Part shown: in pieces, positions 22,981 to 27,238 of the stretch
Layout of the letters: the number at the start of each line of letters is the position of its first letter
How positions within the stretch are numbered: position 1 is the first letter of the stretch
Virus record (IMG/VR): IMGVR_UViG_3300038701_001736
Location: 1 to 27,238 of that record
DNA: 27,238 bases
Reading direction: 5' to 3' (one strand)
DNA from: a virus
The notes under the pieces: model-generated
What the model was told of the DNA's origin: nothing
Databases searched by the model: none
Seen by the model: the letters and a program-made list of their open reading frames with translations, nothing else
Program-made: the position numbers and the translations under genes

Positions 22981-23050
22981 CCTGTCCGGCCAGTCTGGAC
23001 AGGCATCCCGGCACCATGCCGAAACGTTCTATCCACGGTAAAGGAAACCG
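22981..23050 (+). promoter_or_regulatory. Start-associated hairpin element, copy 2 (hairpins A, B, C)
   Basis: Hairpin A is CCTGTCC / GGACAGG (22981-22987 with 22997-23003) around loop GGCCAGTCT. The linker is CATCC. Hairpin B is CGGCA-CCA-TGCCG (23009-23021). After 14 nt comes hairpin C, CGGT-AAAGGAA-ACCG (23036-23050), then AAC-ATG. It fills nearly the whole gap after the preceding stop. The bases from the hairpin C stem through the ATG are identical to copy 1. Confidence 0.75.
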
Positions 23051-23053
23051 AAC

Positions 23054-23308
23054 ATGCTTAACCTCTTCAAAATCGCCCGCCATATCCGCGCACACTCTCT
23101 CGAGTGTGATGCTTATGCGCTTGACCATCGCGCCAAAGAATACACGCTCACGGCCAAGCGTCGCCGCTATGACGCTATGACGTATTCGACCGGCACCGCT
23201 TCCCCAACATGGGCTTATGCCGCGCAACTGGATGGCGTAGCTAACAAGCTCTCACGCGCTGCAAATGGCCGCCGCCGCATGGCCGCCGTTCTGCGCTCAG
23301 CACGCTAA
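23054..23308 (+). CDS. Small Arg-rich protein of unknown function (84 aa)
   Basis: No family is recognised. The protein is strongly basic and Ala/Arg-rich, opening MLNLFKIARHIRAHS and ending ANGRRRMAAVLRSAR, with a central polar stretch (KEYTLTAKRRRYDAMTYSTG). Basic, helical composition suggests nucleic-acid contact, but this is only inference. The start is defined by element copy 2. The stop is followed 10 nt later by the start of a 28-codon gene. Confidence 0.68.
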   Translation: MLNLFKIARHIRAHSLECDAYALDHRAKEYTLTAKRRRYDAMTYSTGTASPTWAYAAQLDGVANKLSRAANGRRRMAAVLRSAR

Positions 23309-23318
23309 GAGGCCCGTC

Positions 23319-23405
23319 ATGCTTACCCGCCTCGCTAAACTCTTTTATGACCTTTCATGCGCTCTCGGCATTGTCGCCCTAGTCGCATTTATTCTCTCAT
23401 TCTAA
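23319..23405 (+). CDS. 28-residue membrane peptide
   Basis: A very short gene, MLTRLAKLFYDLS followed by the hydrophobic helix CALGIVALVAFILSF and stop. The first part is amphipathic and positively charged, so the peptide should insert as one TM helix with its N terminus inside. A GAGG ribosome site lies 6-7 nt before the ATG, inside the short gap after the previous stop, and the TAA lies 4 nt before the next start hairpin. Length, spacing and composition make a real gene more likely than chance. The function is unknown; small membrane toxins, holin-like peptides and superinfection-exclusion peptides have this form. Confidence 0.62.
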   Translation: MLTRLAKLFYDLSCALGIVALVAFILSF

Positions 23406-23409
23406 CCCA

Positions 23410-23424
23410 CGGACAGGAGATCCG
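23410..23424 (+). promoter_or_regulatory. Start-associated hairpin element, copy 3 (hairpin C only)
   Basis: CGGA-CAGGAGA-TCCG, 4 bp and 7-nt loop containing AGGAG, then AACC and ATG at 23429. The fourth pair is A-T here against T-A in copies 1 and 2. Hairpins A and B are missing; that space is occupied by the 28-codon gene. Confidence 0.7.
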
Positions 23425-23428
23425 AACC

Positions 23429-23728
23429 ATGACCATTTACATTTGCATCGCCGCGAACGTTCCCGGCTATTCACCGGACTATCAAGATTATCACTCTTGC
23501 GAGTCATACGAAGAGCTGCGCGACTTTTGCGCTCGGGAAGTGGTCGAATTTATCGGCGACGAAGATCCAGCCGATTTTGACATTTGGCCGTTTGGGGAGA
23601 CAACCGAGGCGTCCATAGCATGTGACCCTGATTCATGTGAGCTTTGGCTTTCTCAAGATAAGCGCTCAGGTCGAATTTTGATTGCCAGCGCCATGACTGA
23701 AATCGACTATGTGGAGCAAACCCAATAA
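23429..23728 (+). CDS. Acidic protein of unknown function (99 aa)
   Basis: No family is recognised. The protein is markedly acidic (YQDYHSCESYEELRDFCARE; EFIGDEDPADFDIWPFGETT) with alternating strands and helices, so a compact alpha/beta fold. Strong acidity in small phage early proteins can mean DNA mimicry, but nothing here proves it. An in-frame ATG 24 codons upstream is rejected because the ATG at 23429 directly follows start hairpin copy 3. Confidence 0.68.
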   Translation: MTIYICIAANVPGYSPDYQDYHSCESYEELRDFCAREVVEFIGDEDPADFDIWPFGETTEASIACDPDSCELWLSQDKRSGRILIASAMTEIDYVEQTQ

Positions 23729-23737
23729 CACCGGTTA

Positions 23738-23796
23738 GCGGCTGGCCAGTCTAGCCGCCTTCCCGTGCAATTGGCACGATTACGGCAGAGGAGCCG
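23738..23796 (+). promoter_or_regulatory. Start-associated hairpin element, copy 4 (hairpins A, B, C)
   Basis: Hairpin A is GCGGCT / AGCCGC (23738-23743 with 23753-23758) around the same GGCCAGTCT loop as copy 2, although the stems differ. The linker is CTTCC. Hairpin B is CGTGC-AATTG-GCACG (23764-23778). After ATTA comes hairpin C, CGGC-AGAGGA-GCCG (23783-23796), then ATG at 23802. Confidence 0.75.
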
Positions 23797-23801
23797 AAAC
23801 A

Positions 23802-23999
23802 ATGACCGAGCGAATTCACATCGAGTTTACTACGGAAAAATCCGCTTTTAGCGCAGATCCCGCGACCGAGATCGCGCGCATCCTTCGAGCCATGGCCGAT
23901 TGCATCGCTGACGGTATGGCGACCGATGAGACGCCATTGCGCGACATTAACGGAAACCGCGTCGGATTTTGCCACATCACTTCAGAGCGGGAGGGCTAG
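23802..23999 (+). CDS. Small conserved phage-type protein (65 aa)
   Basis: The sequence reads MTERIHIEFTTEKSAFSADP, then a helix EIARILRAMADCIADG, and ends with LRDINGNRVGFCHITSE. The 'I.F.T...AF......EIARIL' start and 'LRDxNGNxVG' end recall a family of short phage proteins of unknown role that I have seen in proteobacterial phages. It is too small for an enzyme and probably binds a partner. Start hairpin copy 4 defines the ATG. The next gene follows its stop by 3 nt. Confidence 0.68.
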   Translation: MTERIHIEFTTEKSAFSADPATEIARILRAMADCIADGMATDETPLRDINGNRVGFCHITSEREG

Positions 24000-24002
24000 A
24001 CC

Positions 24003-24413
24003 ATGGGAAGCAATTTACCCAGCCTCAACATTAACGCGGGACCCTACATGACGCCCGCCGAATGCGCAGAACAACTTGCCCGCGTCTTCTATCGGCTGGA
24101 CGCATCGCCGCCTAACAATGTGGCCGGCATCGCGTCCAGTATCAGAGCGCGCGTTATGACGCTAGAGAAGTGCAATATGGCCGAGTGCAATGGCGTGGTG
24201 CAGCCGGATGGGTTCATAGGATGGACTGAAGAAAACCAGGACCAAACTAACATCTTGCGCATCCGCGCTCAAAAAGAAATCCGCGACATTATCCGCGAAG
24301 CCGTTCCCGCCGAACATGACGACCGCGTAGCAATCGAATTTCAAGGCGACCCGCGCGGCTGCCCTGTATTGATTCACATCGACGATCGCGAGCGCGTCGC
24401 GAGCTTTTGGTGA
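24003..24413 (+). CDS. Protein of unknown function (136 aa)
   Basis: No confident family. The N terminus (MTPAECAEQLARVFYRLDA) is helical. The C-terminal segment VAIEFQGDPRGCPVLIHIDD resembles a short motif present in several unnamed phage proteins. The protein is soluble, without TM or signal peptide. A GGAGGG ribosome site partly within the upstream coding sequence lies about 7 nt before the ATG, which follows the previous TAG by 3 nt, so it is coupled to that gene and has no start hairpin of its own. Confidence 0.66.
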   Translation: MGSNLPSLNINAGPYMTPAECAEQLARVFYRLDASPPNNVAGIASSIRARVMTLEKCNMAECNGVVQPDGFIGWTEENQDQTNILRIRAQKEIRDIIREAVPAEHDDRVAIEFQGDPRGCPVLIHIDDRERVASFW

Positions 24414-24417
24414 TATT

Positions 24418-24645
24418 ATGGCGCACAATTTCACACGTTGCGGCGTCCAGCATCATCACACGGAATCCCCTTATGGGTACGATGTGCACCACGCGGAAAG
24501 CGACCTTGACGACCCATATCACCGTTTTGAGTGGGCCGATGCGTGCGTTTTAGCTCGCAGATTTGCCGCAAAATATGGAGAAAGCTCGATATGCATCGCG
24601 GGCAGCCGCCATTGCGACAGCCCCCTAGCTGTTTTCAGAGACTAG
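24418..24645 (+). CDS. His-rich small protein of unknown function (75 aa)
   Basis: No family is recognised. The first half is unusually rich in His (FTRCGVQHHHTESPYGYDVH, then HAESDLDDPYHRF) and contains Cys residues, so metal binding is conceivable but unproved. The second half has a helix (ADACVLARRFAAKYG). The ATG at 24418 is 4 nt after the preceding TGA and has only a weak GGTGA upstream. Translation is probably coupled, as the third gene of cassette 4. Confidence 0.55.
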   Translation: MAHNFTRCGVQHHHTESPYGYDVHHAESDLDDPYHRFEWADACVLARRFAAKYGESSICIAGSRHCDSPLAVFRD

Positions 24646-24656
24646 CTCCCCGATTA

Positions 24657-24719
24657 GCCGCGCCAGACTATCGGCGCGGCCTTTCCGGCATCTAGCCGTC
24701 AACGGTAAAAGGAGATCCG
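24657..24719 (+). promoter_or_regulatory. Start-associated hairpin element, copy 5 (hairpins A, B, C)
   Basis: Hairpin A is GCCGCGCC / GGCGCGGC (24657-24664 with 24673-24680) around loop AGACTATC. The linker is CTTTC. Hairpin B is CGGC-ATCTA-GCCG (24686-24698). After TCAA comes hairpin C, CGG / CCG (24703-24705 with 24717-24719), with AAAAGGAG inside a longer loop, then AA-ATG at 24722. Confidence 0.72.
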
Positions 24720-24721
24720 AA

Positions 24722-25138
24722 ATGTTTACCCAAAAATTCGACATATTCGCTTGTGAGGGCGACTCAATTGAATGCGAGCGCGAAGGCTTCACCGTTATTG
24801 CTCGCATCGAGCGGGATTGCGATTATCACATTGACCATGATGACGGCCATAACCCAAACCAGAGCGTTACCGGATGCGACGACGCGCAACAGGCCAAGCT
24901 ATTGGAAGCGCGCCAGTTGTGGCTCGAAAACGAGTGGTTTTATTGCGGCATTGTGCTGGACGTCTATTTTAATGACATCCCGGTCAGCGAAAACGCTGCG
25001 AGCCTTTGGGGTATCGAGTGCAACTATCCCGGCGCCGACAATTCATATCTGCAAACTGAGGCCAATGAATTGTTGGAAGAGGCAATCGAAGACGCCAAGG
25101 GGCAGCGCGCTCGCATCATTGAGGCGTTGAGCGCATGA
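24722..25138 (+). CDS. Conserved phage-type acidic protein (138 aa)
   Basis: The middle and C-terminal parts (WLENEWFYCGIVLDVYFNDI; ENAASLWGIECNYPGADNSY; NELLEEAIEDAKGQ) match a pattern I recall from small phage proteins of unknown function: 'W.y.GivV.v......aSLWGIE.....YL.e.aneL..eA'. The N-terminal part (FACEGDSIECEREGFTVIAR) is a beta strand pair. The protein is strongly acidic. No catalytic motif is seen. Start hairpin copy 5 sets the ATG, and the TGA overlaps the next ATG by 4 nt. Confidence 0.7.
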   Translation: MFTQKFDIFACEGDSIECEREGFTVIARIERDCDYHIDHDDGHNPNQSVTGCDDAQQAKLLEARQLWLENEWFYCGIVLDVYFNDIPVSENAASLWGIECNYPGADNSYLQTEANELLEEAIEDAKGQRARIIEALSA

Positions 25139-25326
25139 CCCGGACCCCATCGCCACAAGACGCAAAAGCAGGCCAGCGCACGATATACGGCGGGATCTGG
25201 TCATCCGCTAGCGCTGAAGCCTATAACCGCTTGTCTGATAAAATCGCGGCATATGAAGCCCAAGGCCGAACACCGCCAGAGCACCTATTGAACGGCCGAC
25301 ACAATCTGTATTGCGCGCAGATCTAG
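25135..25326 (+). CDS. Small protein of unknown function (63 aa)
   Basis: No family is recognised. The sequence is polar: MTRTPSPQDAKAGQRTIYGG, then a helix AEAYNRLSDKIAAYEAQGRT and a C-terminal LNGRHNLYCAQI. The ATG overlaps the previous TGA (ATGA), the usual sign of coupled translation, and there is no start hairpin. It is the second gene of cassette 5. Confidence 0.62.
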   Translation: MTRTPSPQDAKAGQRTIYGGIWSSASAEAYNRLSDKIAAYEAQGRTPPEHLLNGRHNLYCAQI

Positions 25327-25338
25327 CCCCGCCGGTCA

Positions 25339-25402
25339 GGCGCCGCAGACAATCGCGGCGCCCTTCCCGCTGGACTGGCCAGCTTAACGGAAAAGGAATC
25401 CG
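25339..25402 (+). promoter_or_regulatory. Start-associated hairpin element, copy 6 (hairpins A, B, C)
   Basis: Hairpin A is GGCGCCGC / GCGGCGCC (25339-25346 with 25355-25362) around loop AGACAATC. The linker is CTTCCC. Hairpin B is GCTGG-ACTGG-CCAGC (25369-25383). After TTAA comes hairpin C, CGGA-AAAGGAA-TCCG (25388-25402), then AAC-ATG at 25406. Hairpin C keeps the copy-1 loop but swaps the fourth base pair. Confidence 0.76.
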
Positions 25403-25405
25403 AAC

Positions 25406-25612
25406 ATGACAAAATATGTTTCGCAAGAATATATCGACGGCATATTAGAAGGCCGGGCCGCGCTTGAGCGAGACGGCATGGAATACGCGCGTGATCACTT
25501 GGACGTATGCGAAAGAACATGCCGAAAATTCGATGCGCAATCGCCAGTTGGGCAAATGCTGCGCGGCGAGCGTGACTTTTGGCGTAACCAAATCAAGAAA
25601 GCTAACAAATGA
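25406..25612 (+). CDS. Small helical protein of unknown function (68 aa)
   Basis: No family is recognised. The sequence is one or two helices with many charges (SQEYIDGILEGRAALERDGM; LDVCERTCRKFDAQSPVGQM; GERDFWRNQIKKANK). Cys residues at CERTC are spaced like a possible disulfide or metal pair. The ATG is set by start hairpin copy 6. Its TGA overlaps the next ATG by 4 nt, so it forms a two-gene unit with a probable DNA-binding protein. Confidence 0.66.
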   Translation: MTKYVSQEYIDGILEGRAALERDGMEYARDHLDVCERTCRKFDAQSPVGQMLRGERDFWRNQIKKANK

Positions 25613-25854
25613 CGCGCAAGTCAATCACTCGGCGTGAGTTCGGACAATTTGCCGCTCCAATTCTTGACCCGCCCTGGCATCGCACGCTTGCAAGCCTGTC
25701 GGGATGGAATCCGCGCACACTCGAGCGACTAGGAACGCCTAAGATGCCGCTAGACGAAAGGCGCGCGATAAACCTTGCTGATTCACTAGACGCGGCGTGT
25801 GACTTTGACGCTGACAGAGTTGCGCAATGGTTGCGCGGGCAATTCGAGCCCTAA
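25609..25854 (+). CDS. Probable HTH DNA-binding protein (81 aa)
   Basis: The segment WHRTLASLSGWNPRTLERLG has the spacing of a short helix-turn-helix (recognition helix near NPRTLERL). It is followed by a downstream helix RRAINLADSLDAACDFDADR, as in small Cro/XRE-type regulators of alphaproteobacterial phages. It could regulate the cassette block or the neighbouring leftward operon. The 3' end overlaps the convergent terminase-like gene by 4 nt with no terminator between them. The assignment rests on pattern recognition only. Confidence 0.52.
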   Translation: MTRKSITRREFGQFAAPILDPPWHRTLASLSGWNPRTLERLGTPKMPLDERRAINLADSLDAACDFDADRVAQWLRGQFEP

Positions 25855-26330
25855 TCTTCCTCTGAAGACGCCTCGCCACGCTCAACCGCGCGCTCTATCG
25901 CATTCTTGAGGCTTCTAGACTGCCCAGCAATGGACGGGGCTTTTGCTTGGCTTGGCTTGGTCGCCATATTGGTCATTATCTCAATGTCGCGTTGCAAGCT
26001 ATGGATGATTACACGCGCCTCGCTTGGCGATAGTTCACCGCTTTGCACGCGGTCACGGATCTCGATTATTTCATCGGCGCATGACTCGGCGCGGAAACGA
26101 TAGGCCGCGTGAACTTTCGCGCTCCGGTCTTCGTCCAATCCGATATTGGTCATTATGGCTGTAATGCCCGGTGTATCCTGGCGTTTTGGATCAGCAAAGC
26201 TTTTGCGAGAGCCCCCGCTAACGATGTGGTCGATTAGGGCAGATGTCACACGGTCCCAATCCCAGCCGCTACCGTCTGGCAGCATCAGCGGTTCGCGATC
26301 TGCTACCGCTATCTTCTTTGGGCGTTTCAT
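25851..26330 (-). CDS. Probable small terminase subunit (159 aa)
   Basis: The layout resembles small terminases. There is an N-terminal HTH-like region (VTSALIDHIVSGGSRKSFAD, then PGITAIMTNIGLDED) and a helical core whose pattern, HAAYRFRAESCADEIIEIRD, matches the 'A.ARa..ad.yadEileIaD' helix of many phage TerS proteins. A second helix SEARVIIHSLQRDIEIMTNM and a charged flexible tail follow. TerS rings recognise the packaging site and load TerL. It lies 4.7 kb from terL, with plus-strand genes in between. The ATG at 26330 has only a weak SD and is preceded by a structured leader. An HTH regulator is the alternative. Confidence 0.58.
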   Translation of the reverse strand: MKRPKKIAVADREPLMLPDGSGWDWDRVTSALIDHIVSGGSRKSFADPKRQDTPGITAIMTNIGLDEDRSAKVHAAYRFRAESCADEIIEIRDRVQSGELSPSEARVIIHSLQRDIEIMTNMATKPSQAKAPSIAGQSRSLKNAIERAVERGEASSEED

Positions 26331-26358
26331 ATGTCACCACTTAGCAAGGTTAAGCTTT

Positions 26359-26415
26359 GGGCCGGTGGCGGAAAGGGAAACACCACCGGCCCGCGCGTCA
26401 GGGAGGCGAGTCCCT
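26359..26415 (-). promoter_or_regulatory. Structured leader before the terminase-like gene
   Basis: GGGCCGGTGG (26359-26368) and CCACCGGCCC (26383-26392) form a perfect 10-bp stem with a 14-nt loop. A smaller hairpin, AGGGA-GGCGAG-TCCCT (plus-strand reading, 26400-26415), lies beside it. No U-run follows on either strand, so it is not a classical terminator. It sits between the stop of the 55-residue gene and the terminase ATG and may be an attenuator, mRNA stabiliser or protein-binding site. Confidence 0.6.
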
Positions 26416-26419
26416 TGCG

Positions 26420-26587
26420 CTACCCGTTGCACGACAATGCGCGCAATTCTGATACCAGCTCAGCAAGCATGTCTTGATGCTCTTCAAGCTCCTGTCTGGG
26501 TGCGTGCGACAATTCGCGGGCGTCCTTCAAGGCAGACGCCAAAATATACTCCACACGCGACACGTTTTTAGCTTGTTCAATTTCCAT
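26420..26587 (-). CDS. Small helical protein of unknown function (55 aa)
   Basis: No family is recognised. The protein is a charged helix-rich peptide, EIEQAKNVSRVEYILASALK then HAPRQELEEHQDMLAELVSE, likely an antiparallel helical hairpin or coiled coil. A TTG further upstream is possible, but the ATG at 26587 has AAGGGA about 8 nt upstream. It precedes the terminase-like gene and follows the HTH gene; a candidate promoter (26610-26637) lies just before it. Confidence 0.6.
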   Translation of the reverse strand: MEIEQAKNVSRVEYILASALKDARELSHAPRQELEEHQDMLAELVSELRALSCNG

Positions 26588-26609
26588 TTCTAAGTTCCCT
26601 TCTGCTTTC

Positions 26610-26637
26610 AATTTACTCCACCAAAACTACCTGTCAA
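26610..26637 (-). promoter_or_regulatory. Candidate leftward promoter inside the HTH gene 3' end
   Basis: On the minus strand TTGACA (26637-26632) is followed after 16 nt by TAAATT (26615-26610), four of six consensus bases. A transcript starting near 26603 would cover the 55-residue and terminase-like genes. Confidence 0.42.
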
Positions 26638-26863
26638 TGGTTAAGCTTTGGGCATCAAGCCAGTCCTGGACGCGCTTGTAGGTGGCCATCGTGACATTCC
26701 TGCCTTTCACCAGGTCATGCACAAAACGCGGATCACTCATGACCACTTTACCGAATTGAGTTTTCGACATTTTCACGCCGCTAGCCTTTCGGGCCTTGAT
26801 GTAGTCGACAATGTCGCGCAACAGGCCCAGGCTTGTCGGGACGCGCTTTCTTTTCATTGCCAT
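26627..26863 (-). CDS. HTH-type phage regulator (78 aa)
   Basis: Residues ~25-70 (KMSKTQFGKVVMSDPRFVHD, then LVKGRNVTMATYKRVQDWLD) match a small XRE-like family of alphaproteobacterial phages and prophages: 'MSKTxFGxxxxxDPRxVxDLxxGRxxxxxTxxRVxxWL'. In it, the DPRFVHDL part is the recognition helix. The N terminus is basic. It probably binds operators in this region, such as those at 22587-22626. The ATG at 26863 overlaps the preceding TGA by 1 nt and has AGGTGG upstream; a GTG one codon earlier is also possible. Confidence 0.72.
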   Translation of the reverse strand: MAMKRKRVPTSLGLLRDIVDYIKARKASGVKMSKTQFGKVVMSDPRFVHDLVKGRNVTMATYKRVQDWLDAQSLTIDR

Positions 26864-26994
26864 CACACACCACCTCTCGCTTTCATCGCAGACCAGAGGG
26901 TCCGCTTGCAGTCCTGATTAAGCCGACCGTCCCGGCCCGGCTCGAAACTCTGGCGCAATTCATCGGAGGTGTAGCCCATGCGTGTTCTGGTCAT
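26863..26994 (-). CDS. Very small protein of unknown function (43 aa)
   Basis: A 43-residue polar peptide, MTRTRMGYTSDELRQSFEPG continuing to DGRLNQDCKRTLWSAMKARG. No family is recognised. The ATG at 26994 has GGAGA 8 nt upstream, overlaps the previous TGA by 4 nt (ATGA), and the stop overlaps the HTH start, so it is embedded in a tightly coupled operon. A longer upstream extension of the frame is rejected because it would run through the preceding gene. Confidence 0.6.
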   Translation of the reverse strand: MTRTRMGYTSDELRQSFEPGRDGRLNQDCKRTLWSAMKARGGV

Positions 26995-27238
26995 GCCGCG
27001 TTCTCCTGTCTGTATCCAAACTCTGCCAGCACATTGGCCGGCGCCAGGCATCCGGGCTGGTCGGGGCATGGGCCATCAGGGCGCCAGGATCCGAACCGCT
27101 TGAAAATCTCCACCTCGCCGCGCCAATCCGTGCCAAGCGGCTTGCCAGCTCCGGCGCATTCTTCAACCAACGGCCAGTCGGCCAGCCAGTTGGCCAGGCT
27201 TCGCGGTTTTGACTTTGCCTCATCGACCCGGCGCCCGT
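26991..27238 (-). CDS. Hypothetical protein, C-terminal part (cut by window edge)
   Basis: The last 81 residues are visible. They read ANWLADWPLVEECAGAGKPL, then GTDWRGEVEIFKRFGSWRPD and a Cys-rich GPCPDQPGCLAPANVLAEFG. Three Cys and several acidic residues could form a small metal site, but no family is recognised. The frame is open to the right edge without a credible start, so the N terminus lies outside. It ends in TGA overlapping the next ATG by 4 nt. I prefer this frame over a competing open frame at 26960-27223 because of its gene-like amino acid use and its coupled ending. Confidence 0.55.
   Translation of the reverse strand, partial: GRRVDEAKSKPRSLANWLADWPLVEECAGAGKPLGTDWRGEVEIFKRFGSWRPDGPCPDQPGCLAPANVLAEFGYRQENAA

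Larger units (their letters stand above)
26348..26653. repeat. 15-bp direct repeat pair flanking the 55-residue gene
   Basis: GGTTAAGCTTTGGGC occurs at 26348-26362 and again at 26639-26653, 291 bp apart. The left copy runs into the 10-bp stem of the leader. The right copy encodes the last codons of the HTH gene and lies just upstream of the candidate promoter. It could be a duplicated binding site or the mark of an insertion of the 55-residue gene. Confidence 0.65.

Noticed and set aside
22981-25362. Hairpin A copies as intrinsic terminators
   Set aside because: The stems are followed by CTTCC-type sequence with no U-run, and genes in the same direction continue immediately.
22733-25402. Regularly repeated elements as a CRISPR array
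   Set aside because: Spacing is 280-930 nt, repeats differ in sequence, and protein genes lie between them.
26960-27223. Alternative minus-strand frame at the right edge (87 codons)
   Set aside because: It overlaps a frame with better amino acid use that ends in a coupled ATGA with the next gene, and the alternative has no ribosome site.
1-27238. tRNA genes, integrase, attachment site or insertion sequence
   Set aside because: I saw no cloverleaf, recombinase motif, transposase or terminal inverted repeat. Whether this is a prophage or a lytic phage cannot be decided here.

Overview
The window is the structural-gene half of a tailed dsDNA bacteriophage or prophage with a P22-like (podovirus-type) virion programme. 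The host is most likely an alphaproteobacterium. That is inferred from the moderately high GC, clear Shine-Dalgarno sites and the style of the small HTH and phage proteins; there is no host gene, integrase, att site or tRNA here to prove it. Replication genes are also absent, so the phage continues beyond both edges.

Region 1 (1-21,884, all minus strand) is one long late operon read right to left. The order is glycosyltransferase, large terminase, portal, a small protein nested in the portal 3' end, a GroES-like co-chaperonin, scaffold, a conserved pre-capsid protein, a decoration-like protein, major capsid, a head-fiber-like protein, two intrinsic-terminator-like hairpins, small head/neck proteins, P22 gp4-like and gp10-like tail-machine proteins, a GNAT-fold protein, three DNA-ejection proteins, a 1027-residue tail fiber/spike, and a lysis cassette (short DUF5675-like protein, one-TM coiled-coil protein, two-TM holin-like protein, M15 peptidase endolysin cut by the left edge). 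Junctions are very tight, with 1-nt and 8-nt overlaps.

Region 2 (about 21,885-22,769) is a long non-coding control region. It has a candidate leftward late promoter, an imperfect hairpin, a 14-bp tandem repeat, a strongly G-rich tract, several inverted repeats that could be operators, and a candidate rightward promoter.

Region 3 (22,770-25,854, plus strand) is a block of eleven small accessory genes, mostly unrecognised, ending in a probable HTH protein. One of them is a 28-codon membrane peptide. It is organised in six cassettes, and the first gene of each is preceded by a repeated structured element. The start-proximal part is a mini-hairpin, CGGN - loop carrying the Shine-Dalgarno (AAAGGA) - NCCG, 3-5 nt before ATG. 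Its stem covaries (T/A, A/T, C/G). Four copies also carry a 6-8 bp hairpin, a 5-nt C(T/A)T(C/T)C linker and a second small hairpin. This recurring tripartite element is the most notable thing in the window. It resembles in concept the start-associated sequences of cluster K mycobacteriophages but has a different sequence.

Region 4 (25,851-27,238, minus strand) is a second leftward operon. It holds an incomplete gene at the right edge, a 43-residue protein, an HTH regulator, a 55-residue protein, a structured leader and a probable small terminase subunit. The small terminase is therefore separated from the large terminase by the plus-strand cassette block, which looks like an insertion into a leftward packaging operon.
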